A stretch of DNA of 64,000 bases from Portulaca oleracea (GCA_029582165.1 CM055868.1:9065501-9129500); one strand, 5' to 3'. Counted from the first letter of the stretch, positions 11,291-23,538 are shown. Made by a program: numbers and translations. The notes: generated by a model from the letters alone, not told the origin.

Positions 11291-12728
11291 AATGGATCCA
11301 GTGAGAAGGAACTTTAGGTGAGAAGGTGAGAAGAAAAGATCTTGGCCCTCCAAATCTGATCCAACGCTTAACATTAAATATACACACATGTGGCAAAAAA
11401 CCGGAAACCACTAATGGTTTTTAAGTAAAACAGCTAGCTGTTTTACTAAAAAAAAAAGAAAAAATAAATAAAATCAACTAAAAAAATCTGTCTGTTACCA
11501 AAAAAAGGGGAAACAATTAGGGGCATTGAAGATGTGATTCTTTTAGCCAAAAATAGAAGATAACACATTGGAGGAATTCTATGCAAACTCACTGCAGTTT
11601 TAATCATATTCAATAAGATTGATATCATGTCCAATGTAAATTTCAATATTTACCATGGCTTTCCATTGAGAGAATGGAAATCAGTGCGTTCGTGTGTATT
11701 TTCATTACATCGTGATCACAATCAGTTAAGATGCGATCACATTCCACAACATTAAAATTTTTGTTGGGTTGAAGTTTTATTTTTGGTCACGGCCCAATAA
11801 AGTCTGATCAGCATATTTATAAGTAACGAATGCACACATATATATTTGTTTGGTTGTTGATCACAGTTTAATATATTGTGGACATGTCATTTATTGCGGA
11901 GTGATTTTTTTTTTTGAAACCAAACATAACGATTTCATTAATAACAATTGCGGTTTGAATTTTGTAATGGGTCTGCAGTGAACAATCAAATAATTTATCA
12001 ATTTGTACAAATTAATTTGTGTTCGCACCAAGAAACAATGGTTGCACGTGCTCTGTTTAATAGATTATGATTGATCACAGTTTAATACAATGTGGATATG
12101 TCATCTATATGTTCATTACAAAACATAAAAGGATGAAATGTAAAAAAACTATATAAATATGTGACAATACTAATATTCACATACACTGGCATGTGATCAT
12201 ACACATCACACCAATCTTATATTGTGCTTGTATTGATACAATATGTCATAGTAACGTTGAATGACCATAGTATCATGACTTGTGATCATACGTAATTTAT
12301 TATCAATTAGTACTAATTATGATCACAACCATGTGTAGCGTGAACTTGTCATGCATGTGTGTATCATTATGCGTTGGTCGAAGTTGCAGTGTGCATGCTT
12401 ATATCTTTATTGTCAAAGTCACAGTATGAATGACCACAGTATAATGACTTGTGATCATACACAATTTATTATCAGTTAGTACAAAATATAATCACAACCT
12501 TATGTAGTATGGACAAGTTCATCAGTACATGATGTGACCCTTACAAAATCATATACCAACATAACATTTGACCAAAAAAATATTGTCTGATCACGTAACA
12601 ATAACGTGTCTCATATTGTAACATGCATATCACAACGAACCAAATGTTAACAACAAAACAAACTCCCCCCCCCATACACAACAAATGAACTGCTTCTAAC
12701 AAGATCATACACCATAGATCGTGATGGC

Positions 12729-12838
12729 TCATAAGCTCGTCGCGCCGGGATTGGTGGTTTGAGATCTATCCCATCGATCTGCATTTGCGTACACTTCTTC
12801 CCTCTTTGAGTTTTCCTTGTACATTGCCAATCCATGAC
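12729..12838 (-). pseudogene. Ulp1-like peptidase C-terminal exon in E1
   Basis: After an AG acceptor (12839-12840) the minus strand reads LAMYKENSKREEVY, then ADRWDR, to a TGA at 12729-12731. This matches, position for position, LAMHHENQKRETVF with DRWRKW in E3 and FAMHKDNSFRDEVW with TRWDRE in E2. In E3 the exon follows a recognisable Ulp1-like segment, which identifies it. The catalytic exons are not readable in E1: the DNA upstream is occupied by a short tandem repeat, so the gene is dead here. A longer open frame overlapping this exon in a different frame is not the homologous one. Confidence 0.6.
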
Positions 12839-13031
12839 CTGATCACACTTGTATAAATGTGGCCAAATCATCACATGACCACAGACCCTCGAATCACACT
12901 GATCACACTTGTACCAATGTGGCCAAATCATCACTTGACCACAGACCCCTGAATCACAATCACACTAATCACACTTGTATCAATGTGGCCAAATCATCAC
13001 ATGACCACAGACCCCTGAATCACAATCACAC
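12839..13031. repeat. Tandem repeat of 60-69 bp, three copies, in E1
   Basis: The unit contains ATCACACTTGTAYMAATGTGG, then CCAAATCATCAC and TGACCACAGACC. The second and third copies end with an added CCTGAATCACAATCACAC. It sits directly upstream, in minus-strand sense, of the Ulp1-like exon, and may have expanded inside its intron. Confidence 0.75.
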
Positions 13032-13791
13032 GTTTGATCATGTGTCGAACCAACACATGAACACATAATTACACTACATCGTACCCCCCTCCCTCACTCG
13101 CTAAGTATTACACTCCCCCCCGGTCTCAACGTACCCAGTAAGCCCCCCCGTAACAAACATCAATGGCCATAGATGCGAATAGACGGCCTAAAAAAAAAAT
13201 GGGACATCGTGAGCCATGTGCCCTATTCGATGTGTCACACCCCCATCCCCTATATCTAATCCCGTCCTACCATCGTCACCCTCGTCCAGCGACACACAAC
13301 AGATTGAACAATGGAATGTAGCATACTTACTTGGTATGTGACTCCTCGTCGGCGACATTGTCACTCACCGACTTCATCCTTGCCGTCGATGTTGCTGAAT
13401 GTGTATGGTAAAAAAAAAACCTAGCGATGCTTTGATTGAGAACCCCGGTGTGGTTGAGCAAGTTTGTCGACAAACCCTAGAATATGCCGAATGGTCTGCT
13501 CGAATTCCTTGAAAAACCCTAGAACAAGACTAAAATTTGCAGTGTGCTTGAGTACCGATATGGAAAAGTTTCAAAACTGGGATTTTTCCTTGCTTGCACT
13601 TTCTCTCTCCAAATCCCACAAATCCTGCGACATAATTAAATAAGCTGAGATTTTTCTTTTTTTTCCCAACACGTGTGCGGGAATTTCAGTGGGGATGGTG
13701 GTTTTAATCCCAACCGTTTGATCTAATTTGGAGGGCTAAGATCTTCTCTTCTCACCTTCTCACCTAAAGTTCCTTCTCACTGGATCCATTC

Positions 13792-13793
<2 letters not shown>

Positions 13794-13880
<87 letters not shown>

Positions 13881-13951
13881 CATATACATATACATATATA
13901 CATATACATATACATATATACATATACATATACATATATATATACATATAC

Positions 13952-14018
<67 letters not shown>
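13794..14018. repeat. (TA)n / (TACATA)n microsatellite between E1 and E2
   Basis: About 225 bp of TA dinucleotide with interspersed CATATACATA units, shared as the border of both E1 and E2. It shows that the two elements entered the same microsatellite. Confidence 0.9.
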
Positions 14019-14021
<3 letters not shown>

Positions 14022-15760
14022 AATGGATCCAGTAGGAAGGAATTTTAGGTAGGAAGGTAGGAAGAGATAATCTCAGCCATCCAAATCAGATCCTATGGCC
14101 CATAATGAAGCGTCACACATGTGGGAAATAAAACTGGAAACCACTCTAATTTTTATGAAAACAACTAGTGGTTTTGTAAAAATAAAAAAATAAAAAAAGT
14201 TATGGAAAGAATCAATTGGTTAAACAAGAAAGGGGGGATTAATAATCTGCATTAAAAATACAAAAAAGTTTGCCTAAAATAGGATATACTGATGGTAGAA
14301 CGTATTTTGGAATCCATTGCAGCAGCGTTTTCACATTATCAAGAGGACAACACACTACCATCCGTAGCAGCCGTTCTTGTGGTTCAGTTTTTGGGAAGCC
14401 ATTGCAACAGAGTTATTTTGTAAACATTTGCACCAATGCCAATGGCGGCATGATATGTATGCATTATATTCACAGATGGAGATTTTGTGGTTCAGTTTAA
14501 TGCAATCAAAATGCATAGATTTTCATCTTACATCATCGTTGTATTCTGATTAATACTGAAGCAACCCAAACCATGAGGAATCGAACAAGAACGAATATTC
14601 ACAGATGGAGATTAATAGGTTCGTTGCGTTTTTTTATTCAATGATTGCACTGTGTTTTTCTCAGATACAAATTAATTCAATTGTAGGGAATTAGGGTTTA
14701 TGTCACAGAGGAGAGGGTGAAATTGATATTATTCACACACACACATTCATGACCACACTGACATACAACACTAACCACACGTTTGCGGTGCACCATATGA
14801 CTGGGAATACAACTAACAACAAATATCGGATGGGGGCGGGGTGTGAGCGGGCAGGCTATGGTTATTAGAGCAGTCAATCACAATTATCATAGGTCTTAAA
14901 AATACAATGGGTTAGTCCTAGAAGTACAATTGAATATGAGACCTCTGAAAAGTATTAAGATGGTAAGGAGGAACTACTATGATCACATTTTTTAGATAAT
15001 ATGGTCAACAAGTGACAAAACTTAATAGGAACCTAACAATTAGATGTACAATGCGTTACCACACACATCTAAAGCAATAGGGATTCAAATTGAAACTACT
15101 GTGACCACACTGTGTAAGCAGTGTGGCTAGCTGGGAATGGTATTGTGCGGGCAATGTTATCACCAAAGTGGCCACACTTAATAGGAACCTAATACGTTGA
15201 AGTGCAATGGGTCAACATACATACATAGAGTAATATGGATGCAAATGGAGACCACCGTGACCATAGCTATGTGAAAAGTGTGGTCAATAAAGCGGACAAA
15301 TCCAAATGAAGGTAGCAAGGTCAATCACAAGCAACAAAGGTGAGATAATTAGCCTACCTTCCCCCCCCCCTACTATATCCATGACCAAACTAAGACCTAG
15401 TATGAACACACTGTACTTTATCACATTACTATTGAGGACATGACATTATACGATCACATACTAAGACGGAGACATGAGTACAACAAATCGAGTAGTAGTG
15501 TATGACAGCAGGGGTAATCGGAGCAAATTAGGCCAACGAATGACCACAGTGACGTCCACCTTTGACCACACTGTATTGTCTCGTGATGCGAGGGAGTGCA
15601 TTCAAATGGTAGGATAATGTGATAACGAACGGACACCACCTATGAATGATGCTAAAGTTGTCACACTATCATTGTTAGTATACAAATAACAAGATGATTT
15701 AGTCACAAAACCACCAAGAAAGCAACTAAATTTGGTGACCACAATGAACACCACTACAAC

Positions 15761-16839
15761 ATTTTGGCGAACACTATAACAACACAGTGTGGCTACTATG
15801 GTCAACAACTATGACCACCATGTCTGAGTAATGTCGTGATTAACTGACACCAATTATGAATGGTCCAAAACTTGTCACACTATGATCGTTGGTATACAAA
15901 TAAAAAGATGAATTATTCACACAATCACCAATACTACAACTAAATTTGGTGACCACAATCAACATCACTACAACATGTTGGTGAACACTATGCCCACTTA
16001 GGGTGGGTACTGTGGTAAAAAATAGACAACACTTAAGAATGTTGTTGCAATTACCCATATATTCAACATATACACCAACACCATACATATCAGGAGATGG
16101 TATTTCAACACAATCAACATTAGTACAACATATTAAGTGCCACTATGACCACACTTTGTGGATTAAATGGTCAATACCTAACAACTCTTAGGACAAATGC
16201 AATGATGGTCACACTATGATTCACGATATACATATCTTAATATGGGTTATCCAAACGGTCAACAACACTACAAATATATTTGGTGACCAATGTGACAACA
16301 TTTTGGCGAACACTATAACAACACAGTGTGGCTACTGTGGTCAATAACTATGACCACCATGTCTGTGTAATGTCGTGATTAACTGACACCAATTATGAAT
16401 GGTCCAAAACTTGTCACACTATGATCCTTGGTATACAAATAAAAAGATTAATTATTCACACAGTTACCAATAGTGCAACTAAATTTGGTGACCACAATCA
16501 ACATCACTACAGCATGTTGGTGAACGTTATGCCACTTAGGGTGGGTACTGTGGTAAAAAATAGACAACACTTAATAATGATGTTGCAATTACCCATATAT
16601 TCAACATATACACCATACATATCAAGAGATGGTATTTCAACACAATCAACATTAGTACAACATATTAAGTACCACTATGACCACACTTTGTGGATTAAAT
16701 GGTCAATACCTAACAACTCTTAGGACTAACGCAGTGATGGTCACACTATGATTCGGGGTATACATATCTTAATATGGGTTATCCAAACGGTCAACAACAC
16801 TACAAATACATTTGGTGACCAATGTGACCACAATGTTAT
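15761..16839. repeat. 539-bp tandem duplication in E2
   Basis: ATTTTGGCGAACACTATAAC starts at 15761 and again at 16300; the two units stay nearly identical to about 16839. Differences are few single-base changes and short indels. A weaker third unit may precede at about 15604. Each unit has many TGACCACA-type motifs. Confidence 0.8.
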
Positions 16840-17375
16840 GATATTCTGACCACACCTGTTTCAAACATGATATCCACACATAGCATCATGACCTAATGGA
16901 AAATTAGTGAGTGATCACACACTAACATTAGCGTGGTCAATTGGTGAAATATATTACAAAGTGCTTGTTTGTAACCAACATAACATGATACATCAAAACT
17001 CATTGTCAAGGCACAATTCGAGACTTCAAGGCACAACTTGAGACTTCCAAGCCAATTGGTGAAATGTATTACAAAATGTTGCGAGATAAATTCCGAGCAT
17101 CATATGAAACCGACCAAACTCGCATTGCATTACAAAGTGCTTGTTTGTAACAAACATAATATGATACATTAAAATGACAGCTACAAAGTTGTTTAAACTA
17201 CTAATATTGTTCACACCACATCAGGGAAGACACACGTTCGGTACCCACATTGCAACTCACATAGTTTCAACATGGATATGAAAATGTACCATGGCCAAAA
17301 AAAAATCACAAATTCTTGTCTAAACAATTACATCCAAAGGTAATGTCTTGTCTAAATAAACTATAATGTGGCGCA

Positions 17376-17534
17376 TCAAAGTCGACTCCTTTGATCACTA
17401 GTGTCATCATGCTCTTTGGACCGTTCCCTATCCCAACGAGTTGCCCGTTTCCACACTTCATCCCTGAACGAGTTGTCCTTGTGCATGGCAAAGTTGTAAC
17501 AATAGTGCATAGGCAAGGACTTCACCCTTGGTTC
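17376..17534 (-). pseudogene. Ulp1-like peptidase C-terminal exon in E2
   Basis: After a TTTTAG acceptor the minus-strand frame encodes 52 residues ending in TGA at 17376. It includes RVKSLPMHYCYNFAMHKDNS, closely aligned with KIRSLRINYYYNLAMHHENQ in the E3 terminal exon. The exon is in phase 0, as in E3. No upstream catalytic exon with the CMRHMETF-type motif was found between 17540 and 18200, so the gene appears broken. An open frame of similar extent in another frame (with CTRTTRSGMKC) overlaps it and is probably fortuitous. Confidence 0.6.
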
Positions 17535-19668
17535 CTAAAATACAAACAACCAAAGGAATCATCAATGAACAAAGCGCATACAGAACTTATAGGGTACCAA
17601 CACCCCCATACAACTGTGTTGCCATTTGTCACCACAGTGAGCAATAACTGTGGTCACAAGGTGTCAATCAGGTATTCCTAGCATAGTGCATTCCACGAAT
17701 GACTCACACATGTGAACACAGATAATATGATCTGTTATATTTTCCGTGTTTGTATTCCAAATTATGGCCGACCCAATTATTAGTGAACATAGGTGAAGCG
17801 TGGTCATCTGGTGAAAGAATTGAGCATGCAACATGTCCTTATATGTGTCTACAATGTGTGACCTATATGACCACACTGATTATGTCAAACTGCACCAATA
17901 ATGTGGCCATTTATGACCACATTGAGACATAACTGTGGCCACACTGTGTTCATTTAAGTACAATTGATAATGTACAGTCTGAGAATGACTCAAACATGTG
18001 AACAAGATATAATGTGACTTAGATTCTTTGCCCCAATTCATGTTATGAATTATGGAAGACTCAAAGTCTTAGTAAACGTGTGTGCAAAGGATGCCTACGT
18101 TCGACCAAAATATGGCATTTCCACACAACCAACATGATTTACCTATCAAACATATACCATAACTATCAAAATATAGTATTTTCACACAATCAACATGGCT
18201 ACAACTTGTTTGATTAATACTGTGACCACACTGTGTGGATAATGTGGTCAATAACCGACAAATTGTTTGGTTAACACTGTCATTATACTGTGCGGATCAT
18301 GTGGTTAATAACCGACAACATTTAGGGTTGATACAAGGGTGGCCCCGCTATGATTTTAGTCATGCATATCAAAATATGGGTTATCCACACTATCAACAAG
18401 ATTTTAATCAAATATGATGACCAATGTGACCACACTACTCTACTATTCTGACCACACTTGCTTCAAACGTGACATCCACACATATCATCGTGACCAAATG
18501 GAAAATCAACCTACCCCTTCATATATATTTAATCCAACAGTTGACCACCCCCCAACTCCCCCCCCCCCCACCTACTTAAAGGATTTCACAAAGACATAAA
18601 AGTGTACACTTGAACATGGGGTGTGACCAACTAGTATTGACCACACTGCTATTCAAGTTGGCCACACATCACACATCAACATCGTACACCCCGAATCAAC
18701 AAGAATTTAATCAAATTTGGTTGCTAGTGTGACCACATTATTCTGCTATTCTGACCAAACTTGCTTCAACGTGACATCACACATATCCCCATGACAAAGC
18801 CTACCCCATTCATATTTCATCCCACAATTCACCTCCTCCCTACTCCCCCACCTAGTTAAAGGATTTCTCAAAGACATAAAAGTGTACACTTGAACATGGA
18901 GTGTGGCCAACTGGTATATATTGAAACACTATTATTCAATTTGGCAACACATCACACATCACACATCAATACAAAACACCCCAAATCACAGTTCAATACA
19001 TTTGACCACACATTTACACAACTGCGACTTCAACATGGGGAGGTTCATTTACGTGTTTGCCACTATTCCCGCAATGTCGACGCCGACGTCCATCCTTGAG
19101 CCCTCATTGCCATCCATTGCTACTATTATGATAATAAAATTGTTCCACAATTATAAATTTATGGCACATTGTAGCATGTTTATGTGCAAAGCATACAAAA
19201 TTTCTGAAAATTGGTACAAACCTTGACAAAATTAAGCCCTAATTTGAATCGGAGTTTGGTTAACCGGTGTAATTACCCTGCCGTTGCTGGAGATCGGTGC
19301 TCACCGGTTACGAACAGCGGGGTGAAACCCTTTGTTCCACCGTTAAATTTCGCCGCCAAATGAGAGTGCTCGTCGGAGTCTTCCCAAGGTCGCTGACCAT
19401 CTACAGCACTAGTTTTCTCACAGTAGTCGCTGTGAAGTTGCAACAATTAAGGAATTGGTTGAAGAATGAAATAAAGTAAAAAAGAAAAAAATCTTTTAAT
19501 CCCCCCGAATCACGCAGGGGGATCATTTCTATTTCCTTTTCTATTGAACAACACACACGTGTGGTGGTTTGAGGGGGGAGCATTAGTCGTTTTGATTTCA
19601 TCCATTGGATCGAGATCTAACGCGTCAGATCGCTCCTTCCTACCTTCCTACCTAAATTCTTTTCCTAC

Positions 19669-19686
19669 TATATATATATATATATG
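19669..19686. repeat. (TA)n, right border of E2
   Basis: A short TA tract that separates the E2 right end from the right arm of the outer 9-bp-TSD element. Confidence 0.8.
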
Positions 19687-19879
19687 TTAACGGTGCGGTT
19701 CCAGTTCCCCGCCGGTTTGAAAATTACAAACCGGAGCCGCCCCGTTTAACATCCGGTTTATTCGGCTCAGTGCACCGGAAAAATATAACGGTTCGATGTT
19801 ACCTGTTTTTGGTTTTTTTTGGCCGGTTTACGGTTCGGTGAAGTGGATCCGGTTTTTTTTGAACAACCCTATTCGTAGC

Positions 19880-20394
19880 ATATAATTTTCTTTGGAATGT
19901 TTTATTATGTCATTCTTTTATGTGATGATATTATTTTTACCTTTCTCCTTTAAAATTTGTATATAGATTATATGTTAAGTTGTTAGCCCATGACTAAGGA
20001 TATTATTATGTATTTTAACTTTATAGTCTCCTTGAATATTTATATTGTTATTGTCTTTTTATTATCTAATTTGTACTTTTTAATACACCCGTGAATCACG
20101 AGTATTGTTATACTAATTGTGAGTAAATATGCACTATACGGTTTACACCTATGAGTTTCCATTATAATTTTTATATACATTTATATTATAATTATCTTTT
20201 TAATTATTAGACTTTTGCTTTTTGATATACCCGTGCATAGCACAGGTTTAACACTAATATTAGTAGTGGTATTAGTATTATCTTGCTCGATCTTAAATTC
20301 TTTTACATCACTGTAAACCTTAATATACATGCAAAATGAATTAAGAAAAGCATACATACAAATATTGTTAGACCTGGCTCAGATACCCTTGTGA
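19880..20394. other. AT-rich spacer
   Basis: Contains two similar phrases with ATACMCCCGTGMATMRC near 20084 and 20227, typical of dispersed plant repeats. No gene. Confidence 0.3.
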
Positions 20395-21048
20395 GGCTCT
20401 GATAGCACTTGTTAGGATCGAGGTAAAAGATAGCTAGTATTTGTAGCGGAAGAGGTAATTATCAGGATGTATAATTGAGAAAAAATATAACAAGATCAAT
20501 AATTAAAATATAAGAGAGTATAAAGACACACGATTTACATGGAAACCCAAATCGGGAAGAAACCACGGACGACAACGGAGCAATAATCCACTAGTATAAG
20601 GGGAGAGACTACAAGAGAGATCCCAAGGGACTATATAACGCAGCGAGATCGACGGCAAGATCTCAAGGGGTTAATAGCACAACGGGAATATACTGAAGAT
20701 AAAATAGCTCTCTAATAGGGAATCTCACAACCTACGGATGGGTAGAGGTGAAGAATGCTCTGTGTGTGTGTTTGTCGTATGCCCTAACCCCTAGGTGAAT
20801 AGGTTAATAATAACCTATATTTATAGTAGAATGAAGGTAAAAGAAACTAGGTTAAATATTACAAAACCTAGAAATAAAAGGAAAGAACCGCAGCTTGATC
20901 AACCGACAGGAGAGGCGCTGGCAGCGCCTAACAGACACTGGTAGCGTCTCCCGACGAAGGCCTTCTGTTGATGTCGCTGGTAGCGTGTAGACAAAAGGGG
21001 GCAGCGCCTTCTTCATTCAAAAATTGATTTTGGGCCATAAACCCAACA
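20395..21048 (-). repeat. LTR (Copia-like size) with adjacent primer-binding site
   Basis: The stretch 20410-21048 has TGTT...AACA ends, 639 bp. Directly next to it at 20395-20408, on the minus strand, is GTGCTATCAGAGCC, one mismatch from the TGGTATCAGAGC primer-binding site complementary to initiator tRNA-Met. The element therefore ran on the minus strand, and this is its 5' LTR; the internal region has been lost beyond the primer site. The short LTR suggests Copia, but no coding domain confirms it. Confidence 0.6.
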
Positions 21049-21134
21049 AATATTTTGTTTGATGCTCTATGAATCAAATTACATCAATCACTTCTTCTAA
21101 TTATGCTAATATTTTGGCAGTTCACAAGGCAAGT

Positions 21135-21480
21135 AAAATTACTCGGAGTACCCTCATTTTTGGTGAAATGTTTTTCAGGTGTCCCAACTTTTCAAAACTT
21201 ATTTTGGGGTACCCTTAATTTTTGGGTTAGAAATTATTAGGTGTTTTTCCGGTCATCAATTTGGTTAAGTGACCGAAATACTCTTATTCTTCCATTTTTG
21301 AAGAAATACCCTTGAAAAAGAAGAATGAGGGTATTTCGGTCACTTAATAAAATGATGGCCGGAAAAGCACCAAATAATTATTAACCCAAAAATTAAGGGT
21401 ACCTCAAAATGAGTTTTGAAAAGTTGGGGTACCGAAAAATAATTTCCCCAAATATTATGGTACCTCTGAGTAAATTTTTG
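21135..21480. mobile_element. Fold-back MITE, copy 1
   Basis: Nearly the whole 346 bp is an imperfect palindrome: AAAATTACTCGGAGTACCCT at the left, and its inverted form GGTACCTCTGAGTAAATTTT at the right. The internal arms (GGTATTTCGGTCACTTAATA and so on) also pair. Copies 2 and 3 lie at 22794-23056 and 23931-24280. Confidence 0.75.
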
Positions 21481-21779
21481 AATAATATGTTGTGGTTAGG
21501 ATTTATGATCCAACATATTCCAGTTGGCGTCCTGTTATTTGCTTTCAATGGCTTCTTAGATGGGTTAGTAGACTTCCGTATTACAATTGAAGTGTATGTC
21601 TTTATCTAGCATTCTAGCTGGCCATTACATTCCAAGCTATACGCTACTCTCAATTGATAAAGTTTGTAACTAAACAGCTTTCTAAAGCTGAAGATTGAAC
21701 ACGCCAATCCTAAGGCTTCCGAGATTATTAATCACAACCAATACTCTAAAATTATGCCTCACGGCTCATGCAATGTATG

Positions 21780-22030
21780 AAGGGGTCAGATATACGACAC
21801 TCTCATGCGCGAAAATGGCATACCAGGAAGTTGGATGGACAGTTGAAGCAATGGAAGCGGGTGCTATTAGGATGGGTTTGAAGAGAGCAAAGGAGATGGG
21901 CTTGCAGCGAATAGAGGTGGAAATCGACTGTCAAGGCCTCTATCGTGGGATTCTGGGGGCTCCCTCAATCGCCCCATCAACTAGAGTCATTGTGAAAGAC
22001 TACCTGGCCCTAGTCGCCAACTTTGAATAA
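21780..22030 (+). pseudogene. RNase H-like domain fragment (non-LTR retroelement type), first part
   Basis: The frame includes EAMEAGAIRMGLKRAKEMGL followed by RIEVEIDCQGLYRGI. This fits the central helix and the IEVExDxQ strand of the RVT_3/RNase H domain found at the end of plant LINE polyproteins and in solo plant RNase H-like proteins. The Glu in EAMEAG and the Asp in EIDCQ correspond to expected catalytic acids. The domain stops at a TAA at 22030 and its distal part resumes at about 22376, after a MITE. No reverse transcriptase is nearby. Confidence 0.55.
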
Positions 22031-22044
22031 GTTAAATTTAGGAC

Positions 22045-22375
22045 GGGGGTGTTTGGCTACCCAACTTTTTAGGTAGCTTTTAGCTTTTTGGATAACTTTT
22101 AACTTTTTGACCAAAGTTAAAAAGCTACTTGAGGTGTTTGGTTAGTAGCATTTTATATTAGCTTTTTGGACCCAAAAACCTAATTTTCAAAAAGTTGCTT
22201 GATGAAACTTTTTGAGGTAGCTTTTCACAAAAAAACTACTTTACCAAACATTTTTCCTGCAATCAGCTAACCTAAACAAATTAAAAAGCTAATAAATAAT
22301 CCAAAAACTATCACCATCAAATATGTTTCAACACTAATACCTACTACCACCAAATTTCTTCAAACAGGGCCTTAG
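22045..22375. mobile_element. MITE inserted in the RNase H fragment
   Basis: Starts near GGGGGTGTTTGGCTA and ends CAAACAGGGCC, giving GTGTTTGG/CAAACA inverted ends, with AAAAAGCTA/TAGCTTTTT inverted motifs inside. The ends resemble hAT-type MITEs, but I could not identify a clean target duplication. Confidence 0.5.
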
Positions 22376-22530
22376 TTTTTGCTAGAGAGATTGTAATGTA
22401 GTAGCCCATAAACTAGCAAGGCTAGCTATGGAATAGAAACTTTCTATGTTTTGGATGAGGGAGTGGCCAACAGAGGTAATCGATTTGGTTGCCTTTGATG
22501 TGCAAAACCATCCACCCTCCGATTCTCAAT
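22376..22530 (+). pseudogene. RNase H-like domain fragment, distal part
   Basis: After the MITE the sequence encodes AHKLARLAME, then WMREWPTEV in frames near the first part, with in-frame stops. In this family the domain ends with a N-x-x-AH-x-LA helix and a W-x-x-xxP segment, which supports joining this piece to the fragment at 21780-22030. Confidence 0.5.
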
Positions 22531-22793
22531 AAACGGTGTCTAACAACCTTGCTTTCAAAAATAATAGCAAGTTTATGCAGAAAAATTTACAATTTAGAAA
22601 CATTGATTTCAATTAGCTAAATATTTAGAAATAAAGCAGGTCTAATAAGACTTCCTTAGATTGTAAATGACAAATATTAGACATACATATTCCAATAATT
22701 AAAAAAAAAAGCGGCAACAACGTTAGGCGTTTATATTACCAAAAATTATTCTAAGTCTTCAATATTTCGTGAACTATTTTTAAGATTTCATTT

Positions 22794-23056
22794 AAAATTA
22801 CTTGAGGCATTTTGGGTTAGTAATTATTTGATGTTTTTCCGGCCATTAATTTTATTAAGTGACCGAAATACCCTCGTTCTTTTTCTTCAAGGATATTTCT
22901 TCAAGAAGGGAAGAACAAGGGCATTTTGGTCACTTAATAAAATTAATGGCCGGAAAAACACCAAATAATTACTAACCCAAAAAGTAAGACTTCAAAATTA
23001 CTAAAATGCACTAAAAATATTTCTCCAAAAGTAGGGTACCTCAGAGTAATTTTTTG
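22794..23056. mobile_element. Fold-back MITE, copy 2 (internally shortened)
   Basis: Shares AAAATTACTTGAGGCAT at the left, GGTACCTCAGAGTAATTTTT at the right and the GGCCGGAAAAACACC/GGTGTTTTTCCGGCC-type arms with the other two copies. It lacks part of the left arm. Confidence 0.7.
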
Positions 23057-23538
23057 ATATATTACAATGAGAAAAAGGGGGGAACAAAAGGCAAAAATGT
23101 TACATGTGCATATATATTAGCCTGATGTATAGTGTCTCAACAAAAAGAACGGACATTAGGTTAAGAGTCAATTCAAAGTACAAACACTTTAGAAGAGTAG
23201 ACGAGCAAAGACATGAAAAAAAAAGGAGGAAATAATGAAGATGAATAGAATGATAAAAAATTATTGGCATAATTGTTGCCATCACTTATTGGCACGTACG
23301 TTAGCTGGCAATGAAGGCATGTGGTTGTGGCTCTTGTGACGTACCCTGTATGAGCACATATTATCAACTTTTGAGCGATGCCTTGGATCTCATGGGGGGT
23401 AGGGTAGTCCAACAAAGTAACCCTTCCCTTTTATTAGAAAAATTGCATTTTTTTTTTTTTGAAAATTCAGTTTTCTAACAGAATTGTGAATAAAAATATG
23501 AATCTTTTTAAATGAAGTTATATATAAATTGGAAAATT

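Larger units (their letters stand above)
11289..13793 (-). mobile_element. E1: (TA)n-inserted TIR element, 2.5 kb
   Basis: The left end, GGAATGGATCCAGTGAGAAG, and the right end, whose reverse complement is GGGAATGGATCCAGTGAGAA, form inverted repeats of about 65-70 bp extending through the GAAGGTGAGAAG and AGATCTTRGCCCTCCAAAT parts. Both ends abut (TA)n. The interior has many GATCACA/TGACCACA-type motifs in both orientations, a direct duplication of about 177 bp (near 12250 and 12427), and a tandem repeat at 12839-13031. On the minus strand it carries the terminal exon of a Ulp1-like peptidase (12729-12838) and, near the right end, a plausible 5' leader and first exon (ATG at about 13375 with a GTAAGT donor). 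No transposase is visible, so it is non-autonomous. Confidence 0.75.
14019..19668 (-). mobile_element. E2: (TA)n-inserted TIR element, 5.65 kb
   Basis: The left end is GGGAATGGATCCAGTAGGAA. The right end is the inverted counterpart (CTTCCTACCTTCCTACCTAA, then TCTTTTCCTAC), matching GTAGGAAGGTAGGAAG on the left. It abuts (TA)n on both sides. The interior is saturated with TGTGGTCA/TGACCACA motifs and carries a 539-bp tandem duplication (15761-16839). On the minus strand it has a Ulp1-like terminal exon (17376-17534) and a possible first exon near 19110 (ATG, then a GTAAAT donor). No transposase found. Its outermost sequence and codable exon tie it to E1 and E3. Confidence 0.75.
10935..19879. 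mobile_element. TIR element with 9-bp target duplication, carrying two nested elements in its (TA)n tract
   Basis: ATTCGTAGC occurs at 10935-10943 and again at 19871-19879, a perfect 9-bp direct repeat. Immediately inside are imperfect inverted ends, AGGGGTGTTC on the left and GAACAACCCT on the right. The material next to each end (to about 11235 on the left, from about 19687 on the right) is similar in character, rich in CGGTGCGGTT and CCGGTTT motifs. Together these arms form one small element of about 0.5 kb plus a (TA)n centre. A 9-bp duplication suggests a Mutator-like MITE; an 8-bp hAT duplication with one chance base cannot be excluded. About 8.4 kb of later insertions (E1 and E2) now sit in its centre. 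Confidence 0.7.

Noticed and set aside
12647..12934. Minus-strand frame with CTRKTQRGKKC as a separate cysteine-rich protein, similar to CTRTTRSGMKC at 17306-17491
   Set aside because: The similarity between the two is explained by the homologous Ulp1-like exon read in the neighbouring frame; the exon frame aligns better with E3 and has a proper acceptor and stop.
13777..13965. Open frames of alternating Y/I or I/Y over TA tracts (also at 38331, 38661, 40183, 51285)
   Set aside because: They are translations of (TA)n microsatellites.
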